Part shown: in pieces, positions 6,926-14,102 of the stretch | Layout of the letters: the number at the start of each line of letters is the position of its first letter | Position numbering within the stretch: the first letter of the stretch is position 1 | DNA from: Oscillospiraceae bacterium | GTDB lineage: Bacteria; Bacillota; Clostridia; Oscillospirales; Ruminococcaceae | Direction of reading: 5' to 3' | NCBI GenBank assembly: GCA_019423755.1 | Contig: JAHZAU010000030.1 | Span: forward strand, 1 to 17,546 | DNA length: 17,546 nucleotides | Notes under the pieces: model-generated | Seen by the model: the letters and a program-made list of their open reading frames with translations, nothing else | What the model was told of the DNA's origin: nothing | The model's database searches: none | Position numbers and translations under genes: made by a program

Positions 6926-9900
6926 ATGGCCAAACAGGCTCTGCATCAGGATATCATCCGAGAGATCCGCAAGACAAAAAGCCGGTTCTTCTCGATTTTT
7001 GTGCTGTCGGCGCTGGCGGTGGCCTTTTTGGCCGGCCTGCGCACCACCGCGCCCGATATGGAGTCCACGGCGGACCGCTATCTGGACCAGCAGGATATGA
7101 TGGACATCCAGGTGATGGCCACCCTGGGCATCACCGAGGAGGACGTCCAGCTTTTGTCCCAGCGGCCGGGCGTGCTGGCGGCGGAGGGCAGCTACACCAT
7201 CGACGGCATCGTCTCCGGCGCCGACAACGACCTGGTGGTCAAGGCGCTTTCCATCAGCCAAAGCGGCATGAACGCCCCCGACCTTCTGCGGGGCCGTATG
7301 CCGGAAAACGCCGGTGAGTGCCTGGTGGAGGAGCAGCTGCTTTCCTCCATGGGCATCGACCTGGGGGACACCATCTCCATCGACACCGGTACCGGCGACT
7401 ACGAGGACGCCTTGACCCGTTCCACCTTTACGGTGGTGGGCACCTGCCAGTCGCCGCTGTATCTTTCGGTGCAGCGGGGCACCTCCACCCTGGGCACCGG
7501 CGCAGTGTCCTGCTTTGTGCTGCTGCCGGAGGAGGCCTTCTGCATGGAGTCCTTTACCGAGGCTTATCTGACCTTGGAGGGCGCCAAGGAGCTCAACGCC
7601 TACTCGGACGAGTACGAGACCCTCACCGAGGACTGGCTGGACGCCAACGAGGACTTCGGCGACCAGAGGGCGGCCCACCGGGCGGAGGAGGTCCGCCAGG
7701 AAGCGGAGGAAAAGTACCAGGACGCCCAGCAGGAGTACGATGATGCCGAAGCCGAGGTGCAGCAGGAGCTGGCCGACGCCGAGCAGGAACTGGCCGACGC
7801 CCGCAAAGAGCTGGACGACGGCTGGGTGGAGTACTACGACGGGCAGAAGGAACTGGAAGAAAAGGTCGCCGACGGCGAGCAGGAGTTGGCGGACGCCGAA
7901 AAAGAACTGGCCGACGCCAAAATCGAGCTGGACGACGGCGAGGAGGAATACAAGGACGGTATGGCCCAGTACCAGGACGGTCTGGGCGAGTACGAGGAAG
8001 GCTACCAGCAGTATCTGGACGGCAAGGCCCAGTGGGAGGAAGGCTACCAAACCTGGCTGGAAGGGCTGGAAGCCTACGAAGAAGCCGAAAAGCAATATCA
8101 AGAGGGCCGCCAGGAGCTGGACGCCCGCTGGGCCCAGTATAACGCCGGGCTTGCCGGCATCGAGGCCGGAGAACAGGAGCTTGGACAGCTTACCCAGTAC
8201 AAAAAGGAGCTGGAAGATCTGATAGCCAGCGGTTCAGCCTCAGAGGAAGAAATTGCCGCCGCCGAAGCGGAAGTCGCCCGGCTGGACGCAGCTATTACCC
8301 AAGGGCAGCAGAAGCTGGAAGAAAGCAAAGCCCAGCTGGAAGCGGCCCTTCCCCAGCTGGAAGCCGGAGAGGCGGAGCTTGCCGCCGGGAAGCAGCAGCT
8401 GGACCAGGCCCGGCAGGAAGTGGACGCCGGAGAGGCCGAGCTGCAGGCGTCGCTGGAGATTCTGGAAGAGACCGAGGCCCAGATGAAGGAAGCCTGGGAG
8501 GATTTGGAGATCGGCCGGCTGGAACTGGTGGGCGCCCGCCGCAAGCTGGACGACGGCTGGGCGGAGTATGAGCAGGGGCTTGCCGACCTGGAAGACGGCC
8601 GCAAGACTTTAGAAGAGGAGTCCGCCAAGGGCCGCCAGGAGTTGGCCGACGCCTACCAGGAGCTGACCGACGGCGAGGCAGAATACGCCGATGGCCTGGT
8701 GGAGTACGAGGACGGCAAGGCCGAAGCCGAGGAAGAACTGGCCGACGCCCGCAGCAAACTGCGGGATGCCCGCCGCACCATCGACGAGTTGGAGGACGGG
8801 GAGTGGTACCTGCTCAGCCGCCAGGCCAACATCGGCTTTGTCAGCTACCAGCAGGACGCCCAGCGCATGGGCAACCTGGCGTCGGTGTTCCCCATGCTGT
8901 TCTTCCTGGTGGCGGCGCTGGTCTGCCTGACCACCATGACCCGCATGGTGGAGGAGCAGCGCAGCCAGATCGGCTGTCTCTCCGCTTTGGGCTATTCCAA
9001 GGCGGATATTGCGGAAAAATACGTGGGCTACGGGCTGCTGGCCTCCCTGAGCGGCAGCCTGGTGGGCCTGGTGGTGGGCTGTCTGCTCATCCCCTTTATC
9101 ATCATCACCGCCTGGCGCATCATCTACAACATCCCGGGCATCGTCTTTTCGCCCCAGCCGGTCACCTATCTGGCGGCGGTGCTGGCGGCGGTGGCCTGCA
9201 ACACCGTAGCGGTGCTGGCAGCGGCGATGAACGCCCTGCGCGCCACCCCGGCCACCCTCATGCGTCCCCGGGCGCCCAAGGCGGGCAAGCGGGTGCTGCT
9301 GGAACGGGTGCGGCCGCTGTGGTCGCGGCTTTCCTTCACCCAAAAGGTGACCATCCGCAACCTGTTCCGGTATAAAAAACGCTTCTGGATGACCGCCGTG
9401 GGCATCGCTGGCTGCACCGCCCTCATCGTCACCGGCTTCGGCCTGCGGGATTCCATCCTGGATATTATGGACATCCAGTACGACGAGCTCAACGGCTACC
9501 AGGCCCAGGCGGCGCTGGAAAACCACTACGACGACAGCGAGCTGCAGGAGGTGCTGGATCTGCTGGACAACGACAGCCGGGTGACCCAATATCTCCCCTG
9601 TGAGCAAAATTCCGCCACCCTGGAAGGCAGCCGCCGCAGCATCGACGGCTACTTCACCGTGGTGGAGGACGCCTCCCAGCTGGAAGGCTTCGTGACGCTG
9701 CGCACCCGCCTGGACCACCAGCCGGTGCCCCTCACCGACGACGGCGCCGTCCTCACCGAAAAGGCGGCGGAGCTGCTGGACGTGGGGGTAGGGGACACCA
9801 TCACCCTGGTCAGCGGCGACAAGCGCGGCACGGTGACCATCGCCGGCATCGCGGAAAACTACATCCAGCACTATGTCTACCTGACCGACGCGGTCTACCG

Positions 9901-10471
9901 CCAGGCCTTCGGCGAGGAGCCGGAGGACAACACCATCCTCCTGACCTTCTCGGAGAACACCGAGGAGATGGCCGATGCGGTCACCGCCGACCTGATCGCC
10001 CTGGACGGCGTCACCTCGGTGACCCGCATGGAGTCGGTGCGCAGCACCCTGACCTCCTCCATGGAAAGCGTGGACAGCGCGGTGGTGCTCATCATCATCT
10101 GTGCGGCGGCCCTGGCCTTTGTGGTGCTGTACAACCTGACCAACATCAACATCACCGAGCGCATCCGGGAGCTGGCCACCCTCAAGGTGCTGGGCTTCAA
10201 CGACCGGGAGATGGGCGCGTATATCTACCGTGAAAACGTGCTGCTCACCTTCTTCGGCGTGGTGCTGGGGATGGGGATGGGCAAGCTGCTGCACCAGTGG
10301 CTGGTGCTGACGGTGGAGATCGACATGGTCATGTTTGGCCGCTCGGCCCAGCCCAAAAGCTACCTCTACGCCGTGGGGCTGACCATCCTGTTCTCCCTGC
10401 TTGTCAACCTGTCGGCCAACCGGCGCCTGCGGGCCATCGACATGGTGGAATCGCTCAAGTCGGTAGAATAG
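6926..10471 (+). CDS. FtsX/MacB-type ABC permease with long coiled-coil insert
   Basis: 1181 residues. ATG 6926 is preferred over 6920 because it sits seven bases after GGGGGG, while 6920 is only one base away. TM1 is at ~21-38, then an extracellular domain (~40-245), then a coiled coil at ~248-622. The coiled coil is built of repeated phrases such as ADAEQELADARKELDDG and EEYKDGMAQYQDG. TM2-4 lie at ~653-672, 700-725 and 745-768 (first FtsX core). After TM5 (~818-838) comes a second extracellular domain, and TM6-8 (~1050-1071, 1104-1122, 1145-1165) form the second FtsX core. Permeases of this kind without the insert are about 800 residues. The insert should form a stalk many nanometres long outside the membrane. 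Substrate unknown; lipid, lipoprotein or peptide export, or signalling to wall enzymes, are possible. No histidine kinase is adjacent, which argues against a BceAB-type antibiotic-sensing unit. Confidence 0.93.
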   Translation: MAKQALHQDIIREIRKTKSRFFSIFVLSALAVAFLAGLRTTAPDMESTADRYLDQQDMMDIQVMATLGITEEDVQLLSQRPGVLAAEGSYTIDGIVSGADNDLVVKALSISQSGMNAPDLLRGRMPENAGECLVEEQLLSSMGIDLGDTISIDTGTGDYEDALTRSTFTVVGTCQSPLYLSVQRGTSTLGTGAVSCFVLLPEEAFCMESFTEAYLTLEGAKELNAYSDEYETLTEDWLDANEDFGDQRAAHRAEEVRQEAEEKYQDAQQEYDDAEAEVQQELADAEQELADARKELDDGWVEYYDGQKELEEKVADGEQELADAEKELADAKIELDDGEEEYKDGMAQYQDGLGEYEEGYQQYLDGKAQWEEGYQTWLEGLEAYEEAEKQYQEGRQELDARWAQYNAGLAGIEAGEQELGQLTQYKKELEDLIASGSASEEEIAAAEAEVARLDAAITQGQQKLEESKAQLEAALPQLEAGEAELAAGKQQLDQARQEVDAGEAELQASLEILEETEAQMKEAWEDLEIGRLELVGARRKLDDGWAEYEQGLADLEDGRKTLEEESAKGRQELADAYQELTDGEAEYADGLVEYEDGKAEAEEELADARSKLRDARRTIDELEDGEWYLLSRQANIGFVSYQQDAQRMGNLASVFPMLFFLVAALVCLTTMTRMVEEQRSQIGCLSALGYSKADIAEKYVGYGLLASLSGSLVGLVVGCLLIPFIIITAWRIIYNIPGIVFSPQPVTYLAAVLAAVACNTVAVLAAAMNALRATPATLMRPRAPKAGKRVLLERVRPLWSRLSFTQKVTIRNLFRYKKRFWMTAVGIAGCTALIVTGFGLRDSILDIMDIQYDELNGYQAQAALENHYDDSELQEVLDLLDNDSRVTQYLPCEQNSATLEGSRRSIDGYFTVVEDASQLEGFVTLRTRLDHQPVPLTDDGAVLTEKAAELLDVGVGDTITLVSGDKRGTVTIAGIAENYIQHYVYLTDAVYRQAFGEEPEDNTILLTFSENTEEMADAVTADLIALDGVTSVTRMESVRSTLTSSMESVDSAVVLIIICAAALAFVVLYNLTNINITERIRELATLKVLGFNDREMGAYIYRENVLLTFFGVVLGMGMGKLLHQWLVLTVEIDMVMFGRSAQPKSYLYAVGLTILFSLLVNLSANRRLRAIDMVESLKSVE

Positions 10472-10485
10472 AAAAATCTTGCGAA

Positions 10486-10522
10486 AAAAGGGACCGGCCC
10501 GCGCGGGCTGGTCCCTTTTGTG
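10486..10522 (+). terminator. Intrinsic terminator of the ABC operon
   Basis: AAAAGGGACCGGCCC (10486-10500) pairs with GGGCTGGTCCCTTTT (10505-10519) around GCGC with one G-T wobble. The A and T flanks make it usable from both sides. Confidence 0.85.
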
Positions 10523-10606
10523 TTATTCGTCCGGATGGGAGGAAAGCTGCTGGCGGCGGAAAGCGGTCCAGCTAGTGGGCCAGCAGTCCGTGCCGATACC
10601 CCCGGA

Positions 10607-10631
10607 AAGGGCCGGGCTGTTCGAATCCCCT
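10607..10631 (+). repeat. tRNA T-arm-like direct repeat, copy 1
   Basis: AAGGGCCGGGCTGTTCGAAT followed by CCCCT. It is identical over 25 bases to 10756-10780. GTTCGAATCCC matches the T-loop region of tRNAs, but no D-arm, anticodon arm or acceptor stem can be built around it. Confidence 0.8.
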
Positions 10632-10665
10632 CCGCGGCGCGCACAAAACCTTCCCGAGAACACAG

Positions 10666-10695
10666 GAAAGAAGCTCCCGCCAGGGGGCTTCTTTC
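10666..10695. terminator. Strong terminator-like hairpin in intergenic repeat
   Basis: GAAAGAAGCTCCC (10666-10678) pairs with GGGGGCTTCTTTC (10683-10695) with one wobble and a four-base loop. The T run is short and interrupted, so true termination is uncertain. It shares GGAAAGAAGCTCCC with the terminator at 4592-4622. Confidence 0.5.
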
Positions 10696-10696
10696 G

Positions 10697-10720
10697 ATAG
10701 TTGGCGCAAAGCGGCAACTA
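10697..10720 (+). repeat. Dispersed intergenic motif, copy 2
   Basis: TAGTTGGCGCAAAGCGGCAAC followed by TAGG, a close match to 1757-1780. It folds as AGTTG/CAACT plus CGC/GCG around AAA. As in copy 1 it directly follows a terminator-like hairpin. Confidence 0.5.
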
Positions 10721-10755
10721 GGGCTCCCCCGGAGCCTTTGGACCCTTGTTGGTAC

Positions 10756-10780
10756 AAGGGCCGGGCTGTTCGAATCCCCT
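10756..10780 (+). repeat. tRNA T-arm-like direct repeat, copy 2
   Basis: Exact 25-base copy of 10607-10631, ending just before the tRNA-Thr terminator. It reads in the opposite direction to the tRNA gene. Confidence 0.8.
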
Positions 10781-10823
10781 AAAAACAAAAAACGCAAGGT
10801 ATCAGACGATACCCTGCGTTTTT
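10781..10823 (-). terminator. Intrinsic terminator of tRNA-Thr
   Basis: On the minus strand AAAAACGCAGGGTATC pairs with GATACCTTGCGTTTTT around GTCT, with a G-U wobble that works only in this direction, followed by a T-rich run. It abuts the tRNA 3' end. Confidence 0.82.
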
Positions 10824-10898
10824 GGGGCTAGAGATGGGATTCGAACCCACGGCCTGCTGATTACGAATCAGCTGCTCTACCGACTGAGCCACTCTAGC
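10823..10898 (-). tRNA. tRNA-Thr(CGT)
   Basis: A 76-base cloverleaf: acceptor GCTAGAG/CTCTAGC, D-arm GCTC/GAGC, anticodon stem GCTGA/TCAGC with loop TTCGTAA (anticodon CGT, codon ACG), T-arm GTGGG/CCCAT with loop TTCGAAT. The 3' CCA is encoded (10825-10823). The discriminator base reads as C (10826), which I regard as unusual for tRNA-Thr. Confidence 0.96.
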
Positions 10899-10913
10899 GC
10901 ATTTTGCCTGACT

Positions 10914-10942
10914 ATTATACCGCATTTTGCCCGATCAGTCAA
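10914..10942 (-). promoter_or_regulatory. Promoter of tRNA-Thr
   Basis: On the minus strand TTGACT (10942-10937), a 17-base spacer and a perfect TATAAT (10919-10914), about 16 bases before the mature tRNA 5' end. Confidence 0.85.
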
Positions 10943-11030
10943 CCGCTGGGGAGAATTTTTGCCCGACGGTTTGCACCGGACCCGGCTGGCCCACACTAAG
11001 CCTGTACATTACCATCGAGGAGGTCTTTTT

Positions 11031-11939
11031 ATGCGAGAATGCGTGGTGGGTATCCACGGAAACGGCGTAGCGGCAGAGATCTGGCAGCGGGAGGAGGGCC
11101 GCGCCTTTCGGCTGGACCGGCGGTGGCGGCCGGGGCTGGTTTCCTGCTGGCAGGAGGGCGACAGCCTGAGCGAAACGGGGGAGCGGTGGCTTTGCCGCAC
11201 CTTGGAGGAAGCCCGCCGCTGGGCAAAGGAGCTTTGCTGCCAGTCGGTGCAGGGGCTGGGCGGCTCCCCGCTGCGGTACAGCGGCGGCCGTTTAGGGTTG
11301 GAGGACCGGCTGGGCCAGGCGCTGGGCGCCCCGGTGCAGACCCTTTCCGGGGAGCAGGCCGCGGACCTTCTGCGGCAGGCGGCGGGGCCGGGACGAGGCG
11401 TCCTCTGCCGGGTGGGCGGCGGCAGCGTCCAGCTGGTGCGTCTGGAAGAACCCGGCTGTCAGCAAAGCCTTCCCCTGGGGCCGGTGTGGCTGAGCCGCAG
11501 GATGACCGGCCCGCTGCTCACCATGGAGGAGACCCTTTCCCTGCGGCAGGAGATCCAGCGCCTCCTGCGGGAGGAAGCCGGGGCCTTCGCGGGAGGCGTT
11601 GACGCCGGCGGGCCGGTGCTCTTCTGCGGGCAGGCGTTGTGGGAGCTGGGACGGGTGCAGCTGGCCCTGTGCGGCGGCGGGGAAGGCCCGGTGCTGGAAC
11701 CGCAGGTGCTGGCCCGCACCGCCCGCCTGCTGCGCAGCCCCGACCTGGGCGGGCTGGAACTTTTGGAGCGGCAGCTGCCCCACACGGCGGTGCAGGTCCT
11801 GCCGGTCATCGAGCTGGTGCGGGAGCTGGCGGACTTCCTGCAGGCAGGGGAGTGCCGCTGGAGCCCCATCAGCCTGGAGGAAGGCTGGGCGCTGGGCAAA
11901 ACGGCGGCGCCCCTTGCCGCATCGGGTCAAATCTCGTAG
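11031..11939 (+). CDS. Divergent Ppx/GppA-like protein, probably not catalytic
   Basis: 302 residues; start set by GAGGAGG at 11017-11023. The layout follows the Ppx/GppA exopolyphosphatase/pppGpp phosphatase family (ASKHA fold): an opening strand (CVVGIHGNGVAAEIW) where the family has a DLGSN-type phosphate loop; LGAPVQTLSGEQAADL matching the family's VLSGEEEA segment; LCRVGGGSVQLVRL matching DIGGGSTEL; QSLPLGPVWL matching SLPLGAVRL; then a helical half ending in PVIELVRELADFL. Key acidic residues are missing (DIGGGS reads RVGGGS, and the DxGSN loop reads GIHGN). It may therefore be a nucleotide or phosphate sensor or a decayed paralogue. It is much richer in GC, Leu and Gly than most neighbours. 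The family assignment is by eye and moderate; the gene itself is solid. I found no convincing promoter in the 130 bases between it and the tRNA. Confidence 0.75.
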   Translation: MRECVVGIHGNGVAAEIWQREEGRAFRLDRRWRPGLVSCWQEGDSLSETGERWLCRTLEEARRWAKELCCQSVQGLGGSPLRYSGGRLGLEDRLGQALGAPVQTLSGEQAADLLRQAAGPGRGVLCRVGGGSVQLVRLEEPGCQQSLPLGPVWLSRRMTGPLLTMEETLSLRQEIQRLLREEAGAFAGGVDAGGPVLFCGQALWELGRVQLALCGGGEGPVLEPQVLARTARLLRSPDLGGLELLERQLPHTAVQVLPVIELVRELADFLQAGECRWSPISLEEGWALGKTAAPLAASGQIS

Positions 11940-11965
11940 ACAAACCGGGTTCTTGCTGGTATAAT
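11937..11965 (+). promoter_or_regulatory. Promoter of uridine kinase gene
   Basis: TAGACA (11937-11942), a 17-base spacer and a perfect TATAAT (11960-11965). It begins on the stop codon of the preceding gene. Confidence 0.72.
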
Positions 11966-12007
11966 AGAAGAAACTGCGGCTGCGGCCGCCAGGGAGGAGA
12001 CCAGCAG

Positions 12008-12616
12008 ATGACCCAGATGACCCCCACCATTATCGGTGTAGCCGGAGGTACCGGCTCGGGCAAGACCACCCTCGCCCTCAAGCTGAGGGAAGCTTTCGAC
12101 CCCAAGGATGTGATCATCCTTTCCCACGACCACTACTACAAGGAACATTCGGAGATGCCCTTTGCCGAGCGCTGTAAGCTCAACTACGACCATCCCGACG
12201 CCTTTGACACCGCCTTGATGGTGGAGCAGCTGCAGCAGCTGCGCCGGGGCGAGTCCATCCACCGCCCGCAGTATTCCTTCTCCGACCACAACCGCATGCC
12301 GGAAACGGTGCTGGTGCATCCGGCGCGGGTGATCATCGTGGAGGGCATCTTGATCTTCGAAAACAAGGCCCTCTGCGACCTGATGGATATGAAGATCTTC
12401 GTGGACACCGACGCCGACGTGCGCTTTATCCGGCGGCTGCTGCGGGACGTCAAGTCCCGGGGACGCAGCGTGGAATCGGTGGTGGAGCAGTATCTGCAGA
12501 CGGTCAAGCCCATGCACGACCAGTTCGTGGAGCCCAGCCGCCGCAACGCCGACATCATCGTCCCCGAAGGCGGCATGAACCAGGTGGCCCTCAGCGTCCT
12601 CATCGACCGCATCTAG
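12008..12616 (+). CDS. udk: Uridine/cytidine kinase
   Basis: 202 residues, cytoplasmic. It phosphorylates uridine or cytidine with ATP or GTP to UMP or CMP in pyrimidine salvage. Walker A is GGTGSGKT (13-20). The family's LSHDHYYK (nucleoside-binding region), NYDHPDAFD, YSFSDHNR and VEGILIFENKAL segments follow, then the FVDTDADVRFIRRLLRD lid with Arg residues and the VEPSRRNADIIVPEGG end motif. Length matches the family (about 205-210). The start uses GGGAGGAG (11992-11999), nine bases from the ATG; the alternative ATG three codons later is too far from it. It has its own promoter and terminator, so it is probably monocistronic. Confidence 0.95.
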   Translation: MTQMTPTIIGVAGGTGSGKTTLALKLREAFDPKDVIILSHDHYYKEHSEMPFAERCKLNYDHPDAFDTALMVEQLQQLRRGESIHRPQYSFSDHNRMPETVLVHPARVIIVEGILIFENKALCDLMDMKIFVDTDADVRFIRRLLRDVKSRGRSVESVVEQYLQTVKPMHDQFVEPSRRNADIIVPEGGMNQVALSVLIDRI

Positions 12617-12646
12617 GCCATCATCAACCAAAAATAACCGCAAACG

Positions 12647-12682
12647 AAGCTCCTGGAAAAAAGTCTGGGGGCTTTTTCTTTT
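12647..12682 (+). terminator. Intrinsic terminator of udk
   Basis: AAGCTCC (12647-12653) pairs with GGGGCTT (12668-12674) with one wobble, followed by TTTTTCTTTT. The loop is long (14 bases). In the next ~165 bases (12683-12846) I see only AT-rich sequence and a small GGGAAG/CTTCCC hairpin near 12740-12755, no gene. Confidence 0.75.
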
Positions 12683-12846
12683 GGGCAAATTATAAAAGAA
12701 TCTTGCTATTTTCAGGACGAGCTTGAGGCCGCCGCAAAAGGGAAGCATCTTCCCAAAAATAGAACCCGCGGGAGGATTTCTCGCCTTTTTCGGGTAAAAA
12801 GCGGATTATTTTTCGGAAAAATGAAAGAAAATTCGCCAAAACCCTC

Positions 12847-12875
12847 TTGACATCCCGGACAAGTTGGGGTATTAT
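12847..12875 (+). promoter_or_regulatory. Strong promoter of the spe leader RNA
   Basis: A perfect TTGACA (12847-12852), 17-base spacer and TATTAT (12870-12875). It is the best promoter upstream of the polyamine genes. The predicted transcript start is near 12882. Confidence 0.85.
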
Positions 12876-12881
12876 ATGCCC

Positions 12882-13289
12882 GTCATGTGATATGAGGCAA
12901 CAGAGTATCCATGCAAATATTTTCTCTGACCACCCACGTTGGGTTAAAGGCCATACGGACAGCCGGGTCAACTGCCGATGGGCAACCTTGCGTTGCCATT
13001 ATTGATTGAGTTAAAAGCTCAATTTTATAAGTTGGTTACTTTACAACCGGTGCGCGGATGCGTACATCAACTTGTAAAACGGTCAATAAGAGTAGTGAAA
13101 GTAATATTTGCTCTATCAACTCGAATGGATATCTCTTCCTCATACTTCGGTGTGTGGGTTTCTTCGTCGAACCGGGAAACCTGCCGCAAACCGGACCTGC
13201 GGTCCGCCGCGTCCGGGCCCGAGAGGACCCTTTCCCGATCCAGACCTTTTGCAAGCAATGTGCATTTGTGCGTGTTGCTTGCTTTTTTT
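12882..13289 (+). ncRNA. Structured RNA upstream of speD (leader or stand-alone ncRNA)
   Basis: About 408 nt from the predicted start to the terminator, with no convincing coding region. Helices seen: CAGAG/CTCTG (around 12901-12928); GGCAAC/GTTGCC (12981-12986/12992-12997). Next is a nested domain closed by TTATTGA/TCAATAA (12999-13005/13083-13089) holding hairpin TTGAG/CTCAA (13006-13022). Inside it a 12-bp helix TTTTATAAGTTG/CAACTTGTAAAA (13023-13034/13068-13079) carries hairpin GTGCGC/GCGTAC with loop GGAT (13050-13065). Then come a UUCG-capped hairpin CATAC/GTGTG (13141-13154), GGTTTC/GAAACC (13157-13181) and CGGACC/GGTCCG (around 13192-13206). I could not match it to RNase P RNA, tmRNA, SRP RNA, 6S RNA, a T-box or a SAM riboswitch. 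Its position suggests a cis-acting leader of the polyamine operon; a stand-alone RNA with read-through is the alternative. Confidence 0.62.
13251..13289 (+). terminator. Intrinsic terminator between leader RNA and speD
   Basis: GCAAGCAATGTGCA (13251-13264) pairs with TGCGTGTTGCTTGC (13269-13282) with three wobbles around TTTG, followed by seven T. Only 36 bases separate it from the speD ATG, so speD transcription probably depends on read-through. Confidence 0.9.
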
Positions 13290-13325
13290 ATGCGCAAATC
13301 ACCCCAGAAAAAGGAGAGTGCGGCT

Positions 13326-14084
13326 ATGGGGGAAAAACTCAAGCTCTACGGTTTCAACAACCTGACCAAGGCTCTGAGCTTTAATATTTACGACGTCTGC
13401 TACGCAAAAACCGCCCGGGAGCAGCGGGACTACATCGCTTACATCGACGAGCAGTACAATTCCGAGCGTCTCACCAGCATCCTCACCAACCTGACCGACA
13501 TGATCGGCGCCAAGGTGCTCAACATCGCCAAGCAGGACTACGAGCCCCAGGGCGCTTCGGTGACCCTGCTCATCGCCGAAGGCTCCATGATCCCTGCCGG
13601 CAAGACCCAGCTGGCCCACCTGGACAAAAGCCATGTCACCGTCCACACCTACCCGGAATACCACCCCGAAACCTGCCTTGCCACCTTCCGGGTGGATATC
13701 GACGTCGCCACCTGCGGCGAGATCACCCCGCTTTCCACCCTGGATTACCTGATCGGCTCCTTCGACTCGGACATCATCACCATGGATTACCGGGTGCGGG
13801 GCTTTACCCGGGACGTGGACGGCAAAAAGCTGTTTTTGGACCACACCGTTACCTCCATCCAGGACTACATCGCCCCGGAGATCCTCCGCCGCTACGACGC
13901 GGTGGACATCAACGTCTACGACTGCAACCTCTTCCACACCAAGATGATGGTCAAGGAGATCGACCTGCAGAACTACCTGTTTAAAACCGACGCCTACGAG
14001 CTGCCGCCGCAGAAGCGTCTGGAGATCATGAATAACCTGCGCCGCGAGATGATCGAGATCTTCTCCGGCCGCAATATTTACTAG
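13326..14084 (+). CDS. speD: S-adenosylmethionine decarboxylase, E. coli type
   Basis: 252 residues. It converts AdoMet to decarboxylated AdoMet, the aminopropyl donor for spermidine. The proenzyme cleaves itself before a serine that becomes the pyruvoyl group; that site is HLDKSH, so S102. The neighbourhood (VHTYPEYHPE, TFRVDIDVATCGEITPL, DYRVRGFTRDVDG, FHTKMMVKEIDL, FSGRNIY) follows the long E. coli class closely, unlike the ~120-residue Bacillus/Thermotoga class. The start uses AAAAGGAG (13310-13317), eight bases from the ATG; the frame extends upstream, but that part lies within the leader RNA and terminator. It is first of four tightly spaced genes: speA starts 18 bases after its stop. 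Confidence 0.96.
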   Translation: MGEKLKLYGFNNLTKALSFNIYDVCYAKTAREQRDYIAYIDEQYNSERLTSILTNLTDMIGAKVLNIAKQDYEPQGASVTLLIAEGSMIPAGKTQLAHLDKSHVTVHTYPEYHPETCLATFRVDIDVATCGEITPLSTLDYLIGSFDSDIITMDYRVRGFTRDVDGKKLFLDHTVTSIQDYIAPEILRRYDAVDINVYDCNLFHTKMMVKEIDLQNYLFKTDAYELPPQKRLEIMNNLRREMIEIFSGRNIY

Positions 14085-14102
14085 CAGAAAGAGGGATCGT
14101 TC

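Larger units (their letters stand above)
10523..10787. other. Repeat-rich intergenic stretch without a convincing gene
   Basis: Between the ABC operon and the tRNA terminator I see no credible CDS: short frames here lack ribosome binding sites and read through hairpins. The stretch holds two 25-bp direct repeats (10607-10631, 10756-10780), a strong hairpin (10666-10695), a dispersed small motif (10697-10720) and a hairpin CCCTTG/CAAGGG (about 10743-10760) that leads into the second direct repeat. Confidence 0.6.

Noticed and set aside
10366..10797. Small frames in the intergenic repeats (e.g. containing GDSNSPAL)
   Set aside because: They translate the T-arm-like repeats and hairpins, have no ribosome binding sites and match nothing I recognise.
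10746..11030. N-terminal extension of the Ppx-like frame with DGIRTHGLLITNQLLYRL
   Set aside because: This is the familiar spurious translation of the antisense strand of a tRNA gene; the real start is at 11031 behind GAGGAGG.
12955..13130. Two AYGGAY sequences in the leader RNA suggesting the TwoAYGGAY motif
   Set aside because: They are about 170 bases apart and I could not place both in hairpin loops; treated as chance.
12882..13289. RNase P RNA, tmRNA, SRP RNA, T-box or SAM-I riboswitch
   Set aside because: The size fits some of these, but I could find none of their conserved sequences (such as GAGGAAAGTCC, a tRNA-like end, or the T-box AGGGTGGNACCGCG).
12978..13325. Upstream in-frame extension of speD
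   Set aside because: It runs through the structured RNA and the terminator, and lacks a ribosome binding site; SpeD homology starts at 13326.
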